A DNA stretch of 64,000 nucleotides from Epiperipatus broadwayi. Its lineage: Eukaryota; Onychophora; Udeonychophora; Euonychophora; Peripatidae. Every line of letters starts with the position of its first letter. The stretch's first letter is position 1. The notes under the pieces are model-generated. The model saw only the letters and a program-made list of their open reading frames with translations, ran no database searches and was not told the DNA's origin. The position numbers and the translations under genes are program-made. The DNA lies in the NCBI GenBank assembly GCA_028023455.1, contig JAQFVV010000013.1, positions 2,730,001-2,794,000 on the forward strand, written 5' to 3'. Positions 63,367 through 64,000 of this stretch are shown here, piece by piece.

Positions 63367-63379
63367 GATGATGATGATG

Positions 63380-63622
63380 TTTCAAAGCAAAACTTTATTG
63401 AGTCTAAAAAGTTACAGAGTCATATATTGATTTTTTACAAATGAAAAACAAATTACAACTTTCAATACATAAGTCTTTATCTTTTCTGCATACTTTTTTC
63501 TCTTCTTGTTTTTAAATTTGGTCTTCTATTTAGTTCAGTTTATGCTTGCATTTTTTTTTTTTAAAATTGGAAAAAATGCTGATGTTGAAAATGTCATCAT
63601 CTATCTTATTGGTCTTTATATT
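63380..63622 (-). other. LINE 3' UTR
   Basis: Between the stop codon of the LINE frame (63623) and its microsatellite tail lie ~240 AT-rich bases without ORF. The poly-T run at 63551-63562 is a minus-strand A-run. Confidence 0.6.
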
Positions 63623-64000
63623 TCATAGACTGGATCTCTGTTTCAAGTGTGACCATGTGGCTGCAAATATATCTGGTTGAGCTAGGATGCTGTCTCTTTT
63701 TCTTAACAGTTCTAGTTTTATTGAATATGTTGCTGGGTGGCGTCGAGGGTTATTGGCAAGTGCAAAAGTGCATCTGGTGCACCAGTAGGCATAAAGGCTG
63801 TATGTTGCTGCACGAATAGCAGGGTTGTTGCCTTTTTTAAATGTATTTATTATTTCATCAATTGAAATGATAGCCTTTCTGTATGTGGTAAACATTGTGC
63901 GACGTATTGTTTCTAGGGCACTGCAGGAATGAAGAAAATGATCTTGTGTCTCTTCTTCTCTATGACATAGGCCGCACATGGGGTCTATATTGGTATAGAA
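63623..64000 (-). CDS. Non-LTR retrotransposon (LINE) C-terminal domain, 5' part beyond the window
   Basis: The minus-strand frame is open to the window edge, so the ATG at 63979 is not the true start. It contains a CCHC knuckle, MCGLCHREEETQDHFLHSC (C-x2-C-x8-H-x4-C), the zinc-binding motif that follows the reverse transcriptase in many animal LINEs. A basic tail (NNPRRHP, KLELLRKR) ends at the stop at 63623. No stops interrupt it, so the element may be young. A microsatellite 3' tail fits CR1/L2/I-type LINEs, but the clade cannot be fixed from this tail. Confidence 0.75.
   Translation of the reverse strand, partial: FYTNIDPMCGLCHREEETQDHFLHSCSALETIRRTMFTTYRKAIISIDEIINTFKKGNNPAIRAATYSLYAYWCTRCTFALANNPRRHPATYSIKLELLRKRDSILAQPDIFAATWSHLKQRSSL

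Overview
The window is very AT-rich (my estimate is a little over a quarter G+C), full of A/T runs, with no operon-like packing and no long host ORFs. It looks like intergenic or intronic DNA of an invertebrate animal genome. The transposon set (Merlin, Penelope-like, Jockey/RTE-like LINE, Ty3-like LTR, piggyBac-type MITE) is animal-like. I cannot name the species; a cnidarian, mollusc or chelicerate would all fit.

Left part (1-6.2 kb): a foldback repeat (1-712), a ~396-bp tandem repeat, then the only intact autonomous-looking gene: a 294-aa Merlin/IS1016-like DDE transposase (2848-3732) inside a ~2.97-kb element with matching ends at 2573 and 5540. The element carries a ~198-bp internal minisatellite and an 82-bp-arm hairpin at its right end, and is flanked on both sides by diverged forms of one tandem repeat.

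Middle (6.2-46.6 kb): mostly featureless AT-rich DNA. It holds LINE reverse-transcriptase relics (14.3, 24.7-25.4 and 36 kb), tRNA-derived SINE heads, and an unusual number of long inverted repeats (11.3-12.0, 15.5, 17.0, 19.8-21.0, 24.5, 28.4-29.1, 33.1 and 41.4-41.9 kb). A complete-looking type-I hammerhead ribozyme lies on the minus strand at 26.7 kb. Several short exon-like patches suggest a minus-strand host gene. The best is a CpG/CCAAT-bearing region near 40.0 kb, a splice donor at 39.8 kb, and an acceptor directly before an ATG at 38.95 kb.

Right part (46.7-64 kb): a 5.56-kb gag-only LTR retrotransposon (46682-52242) with a primer-binding site, leader repeats and an in-frame stop in gag; a frameshifted Penelope-like element (RT plus GIY-YIG, ~52.25-53.68 kb); a second, older LTR element (~55.26-60.83 kb) without recognisable gag or pol. 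Its 5' LTR is split by a 746-bp TTAA-flanked MITE, and the 3' LTR preserves the empty site. The window closes with a minus-strand LINE C-terminus (CCHC zinc knuckle) whose 3' tail runs into a perfect ~600-bp ATT/AAT microsatellite.

Most of the gene content is therefore mobile-element derived. Host-gene calls here are tentative and need transcript evidence.
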